From Streptomyces caelestis (GTDB taxonomy: Bacteria > Actinomycetota > Actinomycetes > Streptomycetales > Streptomycetaceae), in assembly GCF_001279005.1 (NCBI RefSeq), contig NZ_LGCN01000132.1, forward strand, positions 62,001 through 126,000: a stretch of DNA of 64,000 nt, in the 5' to 3' direction. The translations under genes and the position numbers were made by a program. Below, one piece after another: positions 8,405-15,661 of this stretch. Position 1 is the stretch's first letter, and every line of letters starts with the position of its first letter. Below the pieces are notes generated by a model. The model saw only the letters and a program-made list of their open reading frames with translations, was not told the origin of the DNA and did not search any database.

Positions 8405-9061
8405 GTGACGGGTGGCTTCGAGGGTCCGGACGCCGTGCCGACGACCGCGCTGCCGGCCGTCGTCGCCCGCGTCACCGCACTCGCCGACCGGCTCGGCGTG
8501 GCGCACGCCGAGGTCTTCGACGTCGGCCGGCTGTCCGCCGCCTGCGGTGTCCCGGAGTCCGTGGTCAAGGCGCTGCTGGGCGGCCGGCCGGCGGGCGAGC
8601 CCGATGTGCAGGCGCGGTTCGTGCAGCGGCTGGACCTGCTGCGCCGCACCCGGTTGAAGCCGAACGGCCGCAGGTACACGCAGCAGGAGATCGCCGACGG
8701 CGCGGGCATGTCCCGGCAGCAGGCCGGCGCGCTGATCAACGGCGACCGGCGTCCGACCATGGAGCACTGCGACGCCATCCAGCGGTTCTTCCGGGTGCAC
8801 GCCGGTTTCCTCACCGCCGAGGACCCCGAGGCGCTCGCGGGCGCGCTCCAGCACACCGAGCAGGAACTGCTGCAAAAACTCGCGGACCGGGAGCGGGCGG
8901 CGGCCGCGCCGGCCGACGACCCGCTGGAGCGGCTGCTGCAGGACCACGGGGTGCGCGGGATCGCCTGGCGGGCCGCCCAGCTGCCCACCGACCAGCACCG
9001 CGACAAGGTCGCGGAGTGGCTGGACATGCTCCTGGAGAGTGTCCAGCGGCCCAAGGCCTGA
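8405..9061 (+). CDS. XRE-family regulator paired with an ImmA/IrrE-like protease
   Basis: A 218-aa protein with a helix-turn-helix at about residues 75-140 (GRRYTQQEIADGAGMSRQQAGALINGD carries the two recognition helices, quoted in part). The C-terminal region is helical. The GTG at 8405 was chosen because it has an AGGAGA site 8 nt before it; longer versions of the frame lack one. The next gene begins 13 nt after the stop, so the two are probably one transcript. In ImmR/ImmA-type pairs the XRE protein is cleaved or antagonised by the HExxH partner; applying that here is inference from gene pairing. Confidence 0.75.
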   Translation: MTGGFEGPDAVPTTALPAVVARVTALADRLGVAHAEVFDVGRLSAACGVPESVVKALLGGRPAGEPDVQARFVQRLDLLRRTRLKPNGRRYTQQEIADGAGMSRQQAGALINGDRRPTMEHCDAIQRFFRVHAGFLTAEDPEALAGALQHTEQELLQKLADRERAAAAPADDPLERLLQDHGVRGIAWRAAQLPTDQHRDKVAEWLDMLLESVQRPKA

Positions 9062-9074
9062 CCCGGGGAGAACA

Positions 9075-9635
9075 GTGGGCATCGGCAGGGAGATGCGCCG
9101 CCTGTGCGGCGAGTTGCTGGCGGAGCTGACGCTTCCCGTCCCGGCGCGGCCCGCCGATCTGTACGCGGCTCTGTGCGAGGCGACGAGCAGGCGCCGCGGC
9201 CGTCCCGTGCTGTTCCGCACGGCGGTCTTCCCGCCCGGCACGGCGAGCGGGCTGTGGCTCGACATGGCGGACCAGGACCTCGTCGTGATCGAGGAACGCA
9301 CGGCCCCGGACCACCAGTTGGTGATCCTGGGTCACGAACTGTGGCACATGCGGGCCGGCCACCGCGGTCACCACCACGTCCAGGGAGCCGAGGTGGCGAC
9401 GCGCCTGCTGGGTCACGCCCTCGACGAGGACGCCCTGCGGACGACCGTCCTGAAGGTCGCCGCGCGCACCCGGTTCGATCTCGCCGAGGAGAAGGAGGCC
9501 GAGGCCTTCGGCCTGCTGCTGGCCAGCAAGTGCCGGACCCGGCTGGCGGGTTCGTCGCTGCGCGGGCCGGTGCGGCGGGACCGGCTGGCGGGACGCATCG
9601 AGGCGTCGCTGGGGTATCTGGGGCCGCAGGGCTGA
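9075..9635 (+). CDS. ImmA/IrrE-like zinc metallopeptidase (HExxH)
   Basis: A 186-aa protein with the zinc-protease motif HELWH (LVILGHELWHMRAGH) at about residues 90-104 and a downstream acidic LAEEKEAEAFG segment, which could provide the third ligand in the gluzincin manner (EKEAEAF). GTG start at 9075 with a GGGGAG site. Size and placement directly after an XRE gene fit the ImmA/IrrE group, which cleaves a partner repressor in response to stress or mobile elements. Substrate not known. Streptomyces chromosomes commonly carry such pairs as regulators or toxin-antitoxin-like modules. Confidence 0.7.
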   Translation: MGIGREMRRLCGELLAELTLPVPARPADLYAALCEATSRRRGRPVLFRTAVFPPGTASGLWLDMADQDLVVIEERTAPDHQLVILGHELWHMRAGHRGHHHVQGAEVATRLLGHALDEDALRTTVLKVAARTRFDLAEEKEAEAFGLLLASKCRTRLAGSSLRGPVRRDRLAGRIEASLGYLGPQG

Positions 9636-9761
9636 GCGGGCACGCCCCGGCGCGTGGATCCGCCGGGCGGACGAACCGGACCGGGCGGCATCCCCTTGTC
9701 AGTGGGGGGCGGCAAGCTGGAGGCGAATCGTCACCGACCGCGACACGGGGAGAACCGAGCG

Positions 9762-9998
9762 ATGTCCACCGCCGTACTGACCGACCGCGAGCGCACCGCC
9801 GTCCAGGCCTACCTGCGGCTGCTGCACACGGTGCGCGCCGCCCTCGACACCCGGCCGGGCCCGGCGGGGCCTCCCGGGCTCCCGGTGGTGCCGCCCGCCG
9901 TGCTCGCCGAGGCGGAGACCGCCCTGGCCCGGGCGGGCCTGTCCGGCAACGAGGAGGTGTTCTTCCGGATGCTGCGCGACTGGCATCCCGAGCCGTAG
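9762..9998 (+). CDS. Small uncharacterised protein (78 aa)
   Basis: The ATG at 9762 follows a GGGGAG site. The product is acidic to neutral and largely helical (RERTAVQAYLRLLHTVRAAL, then AEAETALARAGL) with a Pro-rich turn in the middle. No motif I recognise. Codon use (third-position G/C) and the ribosome site support a real gene. It stands alone between the metallopeptidase and the convergent phosphopantetheinyl transferase. Confidence 0.6.
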   Translation: MSTAVLTDRERTAVQAYLRLLHTVRAALDTRPGPAGPPGLPVVPPAVLAEAETALARAGLSGNEEVFFRMLRDWHPEP

Positions 9999-10037
9999 CC
10001 GGCCGTGTCACGCCCGTGGCGGCGGTCGCCGTCCCGC

Positions 10038-10715
10038 TCAGCCGTGCGGGACGGCGACCGCCGTCGCGACCAGGCCTCTCCCGGTGGTCCAGCGGCCGGT
10101 GAAGTGATCGACCACCCGGGCGCCCACGCGCGGGCCGGGGACGAGAAGGGTGGCCCGGAAACCGCCGCGGGTGCGCTCGCCGGGGTCGGTGAAGAGGTCG
10201 AGGTCGGCCTCCATGAAGTCCAGCCACTTCCCGGTGAGCGGGAACCACGCCTTGTAGACGGACTCCTTGGCGCTGAACAGCAGCCGGTCCCAGTGCACGG
10301 CGGGCAGTTCCTCGGCCAGCCCGCCGATCCGCGCCGCCTCCCGCGGCAGCGCCACCGAGGACAGGACGCCCTTGGGCAGTGGAGCGTGGGGCTCCGCGTC
10401 GATGCCGAGGGACGCCAGGTCGGCGGCGCGCACCAGGGCGGCGGCGCAGTAGCCCTGGCAGTGGGTCATGCTGCCGGCCAGCCCGTCCGGCCAGACGGGG
10501 GCGCCCCGCTCACCGGGCAGCACCGGCCGCGCGGGCACGCCCAGCTTGTCCATGGCGCGGCGGGCGCAGGCGCGTACGGCGGTGAACTCCCGGCGGCGCT
10601 TGGGGACGGCGCGCTTCAGCAGCGCCTCCTCCTCGGGGTACAGCGGGGCGTCGGCGCCCTCGTCGCCGTAGGCCTCGACGGCGACCACCGTCTGCGGCAG
10701 CAGTTCCTCGATCAT
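10038..10715 (-). CDS. 4'-phosphopantetheinyl transferase, Sfp/EntD type
   Basis: A 225-aa enzyme that moves phosphopantetheine from CoA to carrier-protein Ser residues of polyketide or peptide synthases. Visible signatures: RREFTAVRACARRAM (CoA-binding start), SMTHCQGYCAAAL, LGIDAEPH (first metal Asp/Glu pair, I-D-A-E) and FSAKESVYKAWFP (the conserved W/F-x-x-K-E-A/S-x-x-K motif). The ATG at 10715 overlaps the upstream phosphoesterase stop (ATGA), so the two genes are co-translated. The EntD subgroup fits from the FSAKES motif. Which carrier proteins it serves cannot be read from the window. Confidence 0.93.
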   Translation of the reverse strand: MIEELLPQTVVAVEAYGDEGADAPLYPEEEALLKRAVPKRRREFTAVRACARRAMDKLGVPARPVLPGERGAPVWPDGLAGSMTHCQGYCAAALVRAADLASLGIDAEPHAPLPKGVLSSVALPREAARIGGLAEELPAVHWDRLLFSAKESVYKAWFPLTGKWLDFMEADLDLFTDPGERTRGGFRATLLVPGPRVGARVVDHFTGRWTTGRGLVATAVAVPHG

Positions 10716-11569
10716 CGTCCCTCGTCCTCCCGCGGCACGATCCGGCGCAGCCGCCCCGGCGGCTGTTCCCGCTTGCGCCACTCGCGCGGATAGCCCACCG
10801 ACACCTCCTCGAAGCGGACGCCGTCCCGCCGGGTGGTCCGGGGGATGTGCAGATGGCCGTAGACCACGGTGTGGACGGGGAACCGCCGGTGCCAGTCGTC
10901 GGTGAGCACCGTGCCGCACCACATGGCGAACTCGGGGTACCACAGCACCTCCGTCGGATGGCGGTGCAGCGGCCAGTGGTTGACCAGGACCAGCGGCGGT
11001 CCGTCGGGCACCTCGGCCAGCCGGCGTTCGGTCTCGGCGACCCGGGCGCGGCACCAGGCCTCCCGGCTCGGGTAGGGGTCGGGGTGCAGCAGCCGCTCGT
11101 CGGTGCAGACGACCCCGGTGCCGTGCGCGTACTCCAGTCCCTGGTCCTTGGTGGCGCACCCGGGCGGCAGGAACGAGTAGTCGTACAGCAGGAACAGCGG
11201 CGCGACGACGACCGGGCCGCCGGGGCCGTCCCAGACGGGGTACGGATCCTCGGGCGTGAGCACCCCGAGGTCGCGGCACCGTTCGACCAGGTGGTCGTAG
11301 CGGGCGGCGCCGCGCAGGGTGACCGGGTCGCTCGGATGGGTCCACAGCTCGTGGTTGCCGGGCGCCCAGACGACCTTGGCGAACCGGCCGGCCAGGGTCT
11401 TGAGGGCCCAGTGGATATCCTCCACGGTCTCCGCGACGTCACCGGCCACGATCAGCCAGTCCTCGTCCGACTCGGGCCGCATGCCGTCGACCAGGGCACG
11501 GTTCTCGGCGTAGCCGATGTGCAGGTCGCTGATGGCCCAGAGTTGTCCGCCGCCTGTCCCCGACATCAC
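10712..11569 (-). CDS. Calcineurin-like metallophosphoesterase
   Basis: A 285-aa enzyme with the ordered metal-binding blocks of the calcineurin superfamily: WAISDLHIG (D-x-H), VAGDVAE (G-D), APGNHELW (G-N-H-E), VNHWPLH and YGHLHIPR (G-x-H). Starts GTG (11569) or ATG (11566), both behind GGAGGAG; the GTG spacing is the better. Its 3' end overlaps the phosphopantetheinyl transferase start by 4 nt. Such pairs are frequent in Streptomyces; the substrate is unknown. Confidence 0.9.
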   Translation of the reverse strand: MMSGTGGGQLWAISDLHIGYAENRALVDGMRPESDEDWLIVAGDVAETVEDIHWALKTLAGRFAKVVWAPGNHELWTHPSDPVTLRGAARYDHLVERCRDLGVLTPEDPYPVWDGPGGPVVVAPLFLLYDYSFLPPGCATKDQGLEYAHGTGVVCTDERLLHPDPYPSREAWCRARVAETERRLAEVPDGPPLVLVNHWPLHRHPTEVLWYPEFAMWCGTVLTDDWHRRFPVHTVVYGHLHIPRTTRRDGVRFEEVSVGYPREWRKREQPPGRLRRIVPREDEGR

Positions 11570-11677
11570 CCGTCGCTCCTCCAGCCGTCGTACCCGCCTC
11601 TACGAGATCACATCGGCGCCGCCGGAACAAGCGTGTCCCGCCGTTCGCGTGTGGTACGGGAACAACCCGCGAAGCCG

Positions 11678-11683
11678 TATGAT
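11678..11683 (+). promoter_or_regulatory. Possible -10 box upstream of the ATP-grasp gene
   Basis: TATGAT stands out in the 232-bp divergent gap (11570-11801). No good -35 hexamer is seen 16-18 nt upstream, so this is only a candidate -10 of a promoter reading toward 11802. Confidence 0.3.
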
Positions 11684-11801
11684 CTGCCCCGACACCACCG
11701 CCGCGAAACACCCTTCCCCAGGGCGGTTCGGTGACCCTCCACACTCCTGCCCGGGCAACGGGCCGCCCAGCCCTGCCCGCGAACCCCGAAAGGCGGCCCG
11801 C

Positions 11802-12923
11802 ATGGTCTCTCGCGTACGCGTCTGGCTCAACCGCACGTACGCGGAGAACGTGTTCTTCATGGATCAGCTGCGGAGGAATCCCGACGACCGGGCGGTCGAG
11901 ATCCACGCCACCCACGGCGACCCCGACTCCCCCGTGCCGGCCGCCGCCGACACCTGCGAACCGGAACCCGAGGGGCTGTCCCCGGCGGCGTACGTCGAGT
12001 ACGCGCTCGCCCAGTGCGAGCGGCGCGGCATCGACGTGTTCGTGCCCCGGCTGCACCAGGCGGCGATCGTCGCGCACCGCGCCGAGTTCGAGGCGGCCGG
12101 TACGGCGTTGCTGGCGCCGCCGCCCGAGGCGGTGGCCGTGTTCCACGACAAGGTGATCGCCTATGAGGCGGTCCAGGCGATCGGGGTGCCCGTGCCGCCG
12201 TGGTGGCGGGTCCGCACCGCGGACGAACTCGTCGCCGCGGTGGAGGAGTTGGAGGCGCGCGGGTACCGGGCCTGCTTCAAGCCCGCCTCCGGAGCGGGCG
12301 GGGTGGGCTTCCGCGTGATCACTCGCGCGCCCGTGTCGCTCGCCCAGCTGAGCGGTTTCCCGAGCCCGTACGTGCCGCTCGGCCCGGTGCTGGACGCGGT
12401 GCGGGAGGCCGACGAGCCGGTGGACTGGCTGGTGATGCCCCGGCTGGAGCAGCCCGAGGTGTCGGTGGACTGTCTCACCGGCACCGACAACCGGGTCCGG
12501 CTGGCGGTGGGGCGCACCAAGAACGGCCGGCGCAGGGGCTTCACGCTGCACGAGCAGTGGCTGGAGCCGGCCCGGCGGATCGCGGAGGGCTTCGGACTGC
12601 ACCACCTGTCCAACATCCAGTTCCGGATGCTGGACGGGCTGCCCGTGCTCATGGACGTCAACACCCGGCCGGCGGGCGGGCTGCACCAGCTGGCGCTGTG
12701 CGGGGTGAACGCCCCGTGGGCCGCCGTGCGGCTGGCGCTCGGCGAGGACCCGGGCGAGATGACGCCGCCGTTCCTGGGCCGGGACTACACGGTGGTGTCG
12801 GGTCCGCGTCCCCTGCTGCCGGTGCCCCTGCCGCAGCAGCGGGCCGACGCGGGCACGCTGGGGGCCGTACCGGCTCCGGCGCCGTCCGTGGAGCCGCGGA
12901 CGGCGACCGGGGCCCCCGCGTAG
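11802..12923 (+). CDS. ATP-grasp domain protein
   Basis: A 373-aa protein in which about residues 105-300 show the ATP-grasp layout: DKVIAYEAVQAIGVPVPPWW (pre-ATP lid), CFKPASGAGGVGFRV (glycine-rich loop with the ATP Lys), and HHLSNIQFRMLDGLPVLMDVNTRPAGG (metal-binding acid and Asn-x-Arg-x-x-x-G). This superfamily joins carboxylates to amines or thiols using ATP. The N-terminal VWLNRTYAENVFFMDQL resembles carbamoyl-phosphate-synthase-like stand-alone members. ATG at 11802 follows AAAGG. The C-terminal 35 residues are Pro/Ala-rich and probably unstructured. Substrates unknown. Confidence 0.8.
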   Translation: MVSRVRVWLNRTYAENVFFMDQLRRNPDDRAVEIHATHGDPDSPVPAAADTCEPEPEGLSPAAYVEYALAQCERRGIDVFVPRLHQAAIVAHRAEFEAAGTALLAPPPEAVAVFHDKVIAYEAVQAIGVPVPPWWRVRTADELVAAVEELEARGYRACFKPASGAGGVGFRVITRAPVSLAQLSGFPSPYVPLGPVLDAVREADEPVDWLVMPRLEQPEVSVDCLTGTDNRVRLAVGRTKNGRRRGFTLHEQWLEPARRIAEGFGLHHLSNIQFRMLDGLPVLMDVNTRPAGGLHQLALCGVNAPWAAVRLALGEDPGEMTPPFLGRDYTVVSGPRPLLPVPLPQQRADAGTLGAVPAPAPSVEPRTATGAPA

Positions 12924-13036
12924 GAATGCTCCGGAAGGGATGTCCGCCGGGGGTGGATCGGGGGCCGGGCCGCGTGCTCTTGAGGGTGAGGGCGACCCGG
13001 GGAGGCCGCCGGGGCGAGCACGGGGGAACGGGGGGC

Positions 13037-13080
13037 TCGGGCCGGCCGGCCGCTGTCACGGGGGCGACCGGCCGGCCCGA
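13037..13080. terminator. Bidirectional hairpin between ATP-grasp and GH4 genes
   Basis: Perfect 13-bp arms 13037-13049 and 13068-13080 around an 18-nt loop, in the convergent gap. It probably ends both transcripts. No U-run, as is common in Streptomyces. Confidence 0.6.
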
Positions 13081-13095
13081 AACCGTGCCCGCCCG

Positions 13096-14433
13096 CTATC
13101 CGAGGTAGGCGAGGCCGGGGTGGACGGCGGTGTAGCCGTCGACGAGACGGCGGGCCACGTTCACGGAGTCGACGAGCGGATGCAGCGCGAACGCCTTGAC
13201 GGCCGTCGCGCGGGAACCCGACCGGGCGGCGGCGAGCACCTCGCGCTCGACGGCCTTCACGGCGCAGACCAGACCGGTGGCGTGGTCGGGCAGCGGGTCG
13301 ACGGAGACGGGGTGCGTGCCACTGGCGTCCACCAGGCAGGGGACCTCGATGACGGCGTCCCCGTCCAGGGGTGACAGGGTGCCGCGGTTGCGGACGTTGA
13401 GGATCAGGGTGGCGCGTTCGTCGCGGGCGATCGCCCGCATCAGGGCGAGCGCCACGTCCTCGTAGCCGCCGGACAGGTCCTCGTCCTCCCGTTCGCCCGC
13501 GCCCGCCGTCTCCCGGTTCTCGGCCATGTAGGTGGCCTCGCGTTCGGCACGGGTGCGGTTCCACAGTTCCAGGGCGGGGGCGCCGGGCTCGGCCACCCCG
13601 GCGTAGAACCGTGCCTGCTGGTCGTGGAGGAACGCGCCCCGGGTCCGGTCCGCCTGCCGGTAGGCGCGCACGGCCTCACGGGTGAAGTAGTAGTAGTGCA
13701 GGTACTCGTTGGGGATCGCGCCCAGGGACCGCAGCCAGTCGGCGCCGAAGAGCCTGCCCTCCTCGAAGGAGCCGAGCAGGACGGGATCGGCGAGCAGGCG
13801 CGGGAGTTCGTCGCGGCCGGCGACCCGCAGGCCGCGGACCCAGCCGAGGTGGTTGAGGCCGACGTAGTCGACCCACGCCTCCCCCGGCCGCGCGCCGAGC
13901 ACCCGGGCGACGCGGCGGCCGAGGCCGACCGGCGAGTCGCAGATGCCGATGACGCGGTCGCCGAGGTGGCGGGACATGGCCTCGGTGACCAGTCCGGCGG
14001 GGTTGGTGAAGTTGATGACCCAGGCGTCGGGGGCGAGGCGGGCCACCCGCCGGGCGATGTCGACGGCGACGGGCACGGTGCGCAGACCGTAGGCGACGCC
14101 GCCCGCGCCGACCGTCTCCTGGCCGAGCACGCCCTCGGCGAGGGCGACCCGTTCGTCGTGCGCCCTGCCCTCGAGGCCGCCCACACGGATCGCGGAGAAG
14201 ACGAACGCGGCGCCGCGCAGCGCCTCGTCGAGGTCGGTGGTGACGGTCACCGCGGGCGCGTCGGGCACTCCGGCGGCCTGTTCGGCGAGCACCCGGGCGA
14301 TCGCGCGCAGCCGTCCGGCGTCCACGTCGTGCAGGACGACACGGGTCACCCGGCCCTCGGCGTGGTCCCCGAGCAGCGCCCCGTACACCAGCGGCACGCG
14401 GAATCCCCCACCGCCCAGAATCGTCAGTCTCAC
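13096..14433 (-). CDS. Family 4 glycosidase (6-phospho-beta-glucosidase type)
   Basis: A 445-aa enzyme of the NAD- and metal-dependent GH4 family. It begins with a Rossmann loop (LTILGGGGFRVP), followed by RVGGLEGRAHDERVALAEG, GLRTVPVAVDIAR, NFTNPAGLVTEAM, GICDSPVGLGRRVA (metal Cys in the I-C-D/N-x-P motif), VGLNHLGW (N-H metal and catalytic part) and IPNEYLHYYYF. These are the hallmarks of the 6-phospho-beta-glucosidase branch; activity on phosphorylated versus free sugars cannot be settled here. GTG start at 14433 with GGGAAGG. It is a single-gene unit with its own terminator. Confidence 0.9.
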   Translation of the reverse strand: MRLTILGGGGFRVPLVYGALLGDHAEGRVTRVVLHDVDAGRLRAIARVLAEQAAGVPDAPAVTVTTDLDEALRGAAFVFSAIRVGGLEGRAHDERVALAEGVLGQETVGAGGVAYGLRTVPVAVDIARRVARLAPDAWVINFTNPAGLVTEAMSRHLGDRVIGICDSPVGLGRRVARVLGARPGEAWVDYVGLNHLGWVRGLRVAGRDELPRLLADPVLLGSFEEGRLFGADWLRSLGAIPNEYLHYYYFTREAVRAYRQADRTRGAFLHDQQARFYAGVAEPGAPALELWNRTRAEREATYMAENRETAGAGEREDEDLSGGYEDVALALMRAIARDERATLILNVRNRGTLSPLDGDAVIEVPCLVDASGTHPVSVDPLPDHATGLVCAVKAVEREVLAAARSGSRATAVKAFALHPLVDSVNVARRLVDGYTAVHPGLAYLG

Positions 14434-14558
14434 ATCCGCACCTTCCCACCACGACGAACCGGGACGACCCTACTCGCGGCGCGACCGCGCCGGGCGCGCC
14501 CCGCCGCCCCGGCCCGCTGGAGGACAGCCGGCCACGACCAGCCGCTCCGCGCCCGTCC

Positions 14559-15044
14559 GGCGTCCGCCTCGTCGACCACGTGCGGGTGCTGACCTCCGGT
14601 GGCGGCGGCACCGCTCCCCCGCCGGCCGGCAGCCGCGACGCCCACGGCACCGTCCAGGCCGAGTCCTGCGCCGGCCGGAGCGGCACGATGACGGAGAACA
14701 CCTCGGACTCCGGCGGCGGCCGGAACGTGGGCGCGCCGGCAGGCGGCGACCGGCTGCAGTCCAAGGGCGTCGCCTTCGGCCCGACCCCGGCCCGGTGGTT
14801 CTCCGCGCGGGTGGCCGGCGGCGCCGCCTCCGGTGTGGGCGGGTTGGTCGAGGTGCGTCCGGACAGCCGGAGCGACGCGCCCATCGGCGGCTTCGCCGTG
14901 GGCGACACGGGCGGCCGGCAGTCCTGGCAAACGATCCCGGCGAACATCAGCGGCGTGACGGGCGCCCACGACGTCTGCCCGACCTTCACCAGCGGCCGGC
15001 CGTCGGACTTCGTGAACGTCAACCGGTTCACCTTCGGCCACTGA
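14559..15044 (+). pseudogene. Decayed CBM6 module, remnant of a secreted glycosidase
   Basis: Reading from 14580, residues 25-154 align with a carbohydrate-binding module family 6 (TVQAES, then TSDSGGGRNVG, GLVEVRPDS, APIGGFAVGDTGG, FVNVNRFTFGH). No signal peptide or catalytic domain precedes it; just upstream VDHVRVLTSGGGG looks like the last strand of a catalytic domain plus a Gly-rich linker. Family-typical aromatics are lost: Cys30, Arg58, Ser61, Arg113, Cys133, Pro134 and Arg149 stand where Tyr, Trp, Tyr, Trp, Tyr, Leu and Trp are expected. There are no frameshifts or stops, so the frame survived while ligand-binding and core residues changed. I read it as a relict, not a working protein. 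Confidence 0.65.
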
Positions 15045-15079
15045 TCCCACCCCCCGCACCGGCCCTCCCGGCCGGGCAG

Positions 15080-15107
15080 GAGGGCTCCACGCGCGCGTGG
15101 GGCCCTC
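15080..15107 (+). terminator. Rho-independent-like terminator behind the CBM6 remnant
   Basis: 12-bp stem (15080-15091 with 15096-15107, one G-U pair) with a CGCG loop and TTT directly after. It is a proper terminator left behind a gene that no longer has a catalytic part, which supports the remnant view. Confidence 0.7.
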
Positions 15108-15216
15108 TTTCGCACGCCCCGGCCAAAGACCGCATGGCCATGACGGTTCCGCGGTACCCGACGCCACGGGAGGAGGGCCGGGCCGTCGGGGCCGAGGACG
15201 CCCCGCCGACCGGGAG

Positions 15217-15245
15217 TGGACCCGCCATCAGAAAGGTCATACTTT
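15217..15245 (+). promoter_or_regulatory. Possible promoter of the zwf operon and AT-rich leader
   Basis: TGGACC (15217-15222) and TACTTT (15240-15245) are 17 nt apart, a weak sigma-70-like pair. The following 15240-15300 is strikingly A+T-rich for this genome, includes the palindrome ACTTC-TT-GAAGT and a 12-codon open frame (ATG at 15259, TGA ending at 15297). The leader to the first remnant gene is about 150 nt. Promoter assignment is tentative. Confidence 0.35.
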
Positions 15246-15400
15246 TAAGCATGAACACATGAAGGCATCGATGTTGCTTGAACCGAGAACTTCTTGAAGT
15301 GATGCGGCGGGCCGTCCGCCCCGCGCGGCGCCGTCCCGGCGACGCGGCCGCCGGGAATCACCGGCCGCCGCGCACGGTTGCCGTGACCGCGAGAAAGAAG

Positions 15401-15661
15401 ATGAGCACTGTGAGCGAAGCGACCGTGAGGGCCTTCTCCGGTGAGCGCCGGGCGTCCGCCGAGGTGAAGGACCCGGCGGACCAGGACACCCTGGGTGGGG
15501 AGGCACCGGCCGCACCCGGCTCCGTCCGCAGGGTGTCACCGTGCGACGAAGTGGTGCGACAGCCGGTGGACGAGGGCGTCGCGACGTGCGGGGACGCCCG
15601 GCGCGAGCTGCTCGACGCGGTGACGAAGTCGCTCGACAGCAAGGGAGTTGACGCGGAATGA
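15401..15661 (+). pseudogene. Degraded transaldolase (tal) with internal deletions
   Basis: An 86-codon frame immediately before zwf. Its start (MSTVSEAT) resembles the actinobacterial Tal N-terminus. Then VKDPADQDTLGGEAPAAPGSV resembles the Tal segment VKDPAYxDTLYVxELVAPGTV, quoted as a pattern. The end, DEVVRQPVDEGVATCGDARRELLDAVTKSLDSKGVDAE read in pieces, resembles the Tal C-terminus. A functional Tal is about 370 aa, so about three quarters is missing, in frame, and several conserved aromatics are substituted. The stop overlaps zwf ATG (ATGA), as expected for the last gene before zwf. In S. coelicolor I recall tkt-tal directly upstream of this zwf; tkt is absent here. The similarity is by eye and should be aligned. 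Confidence 0.65.
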
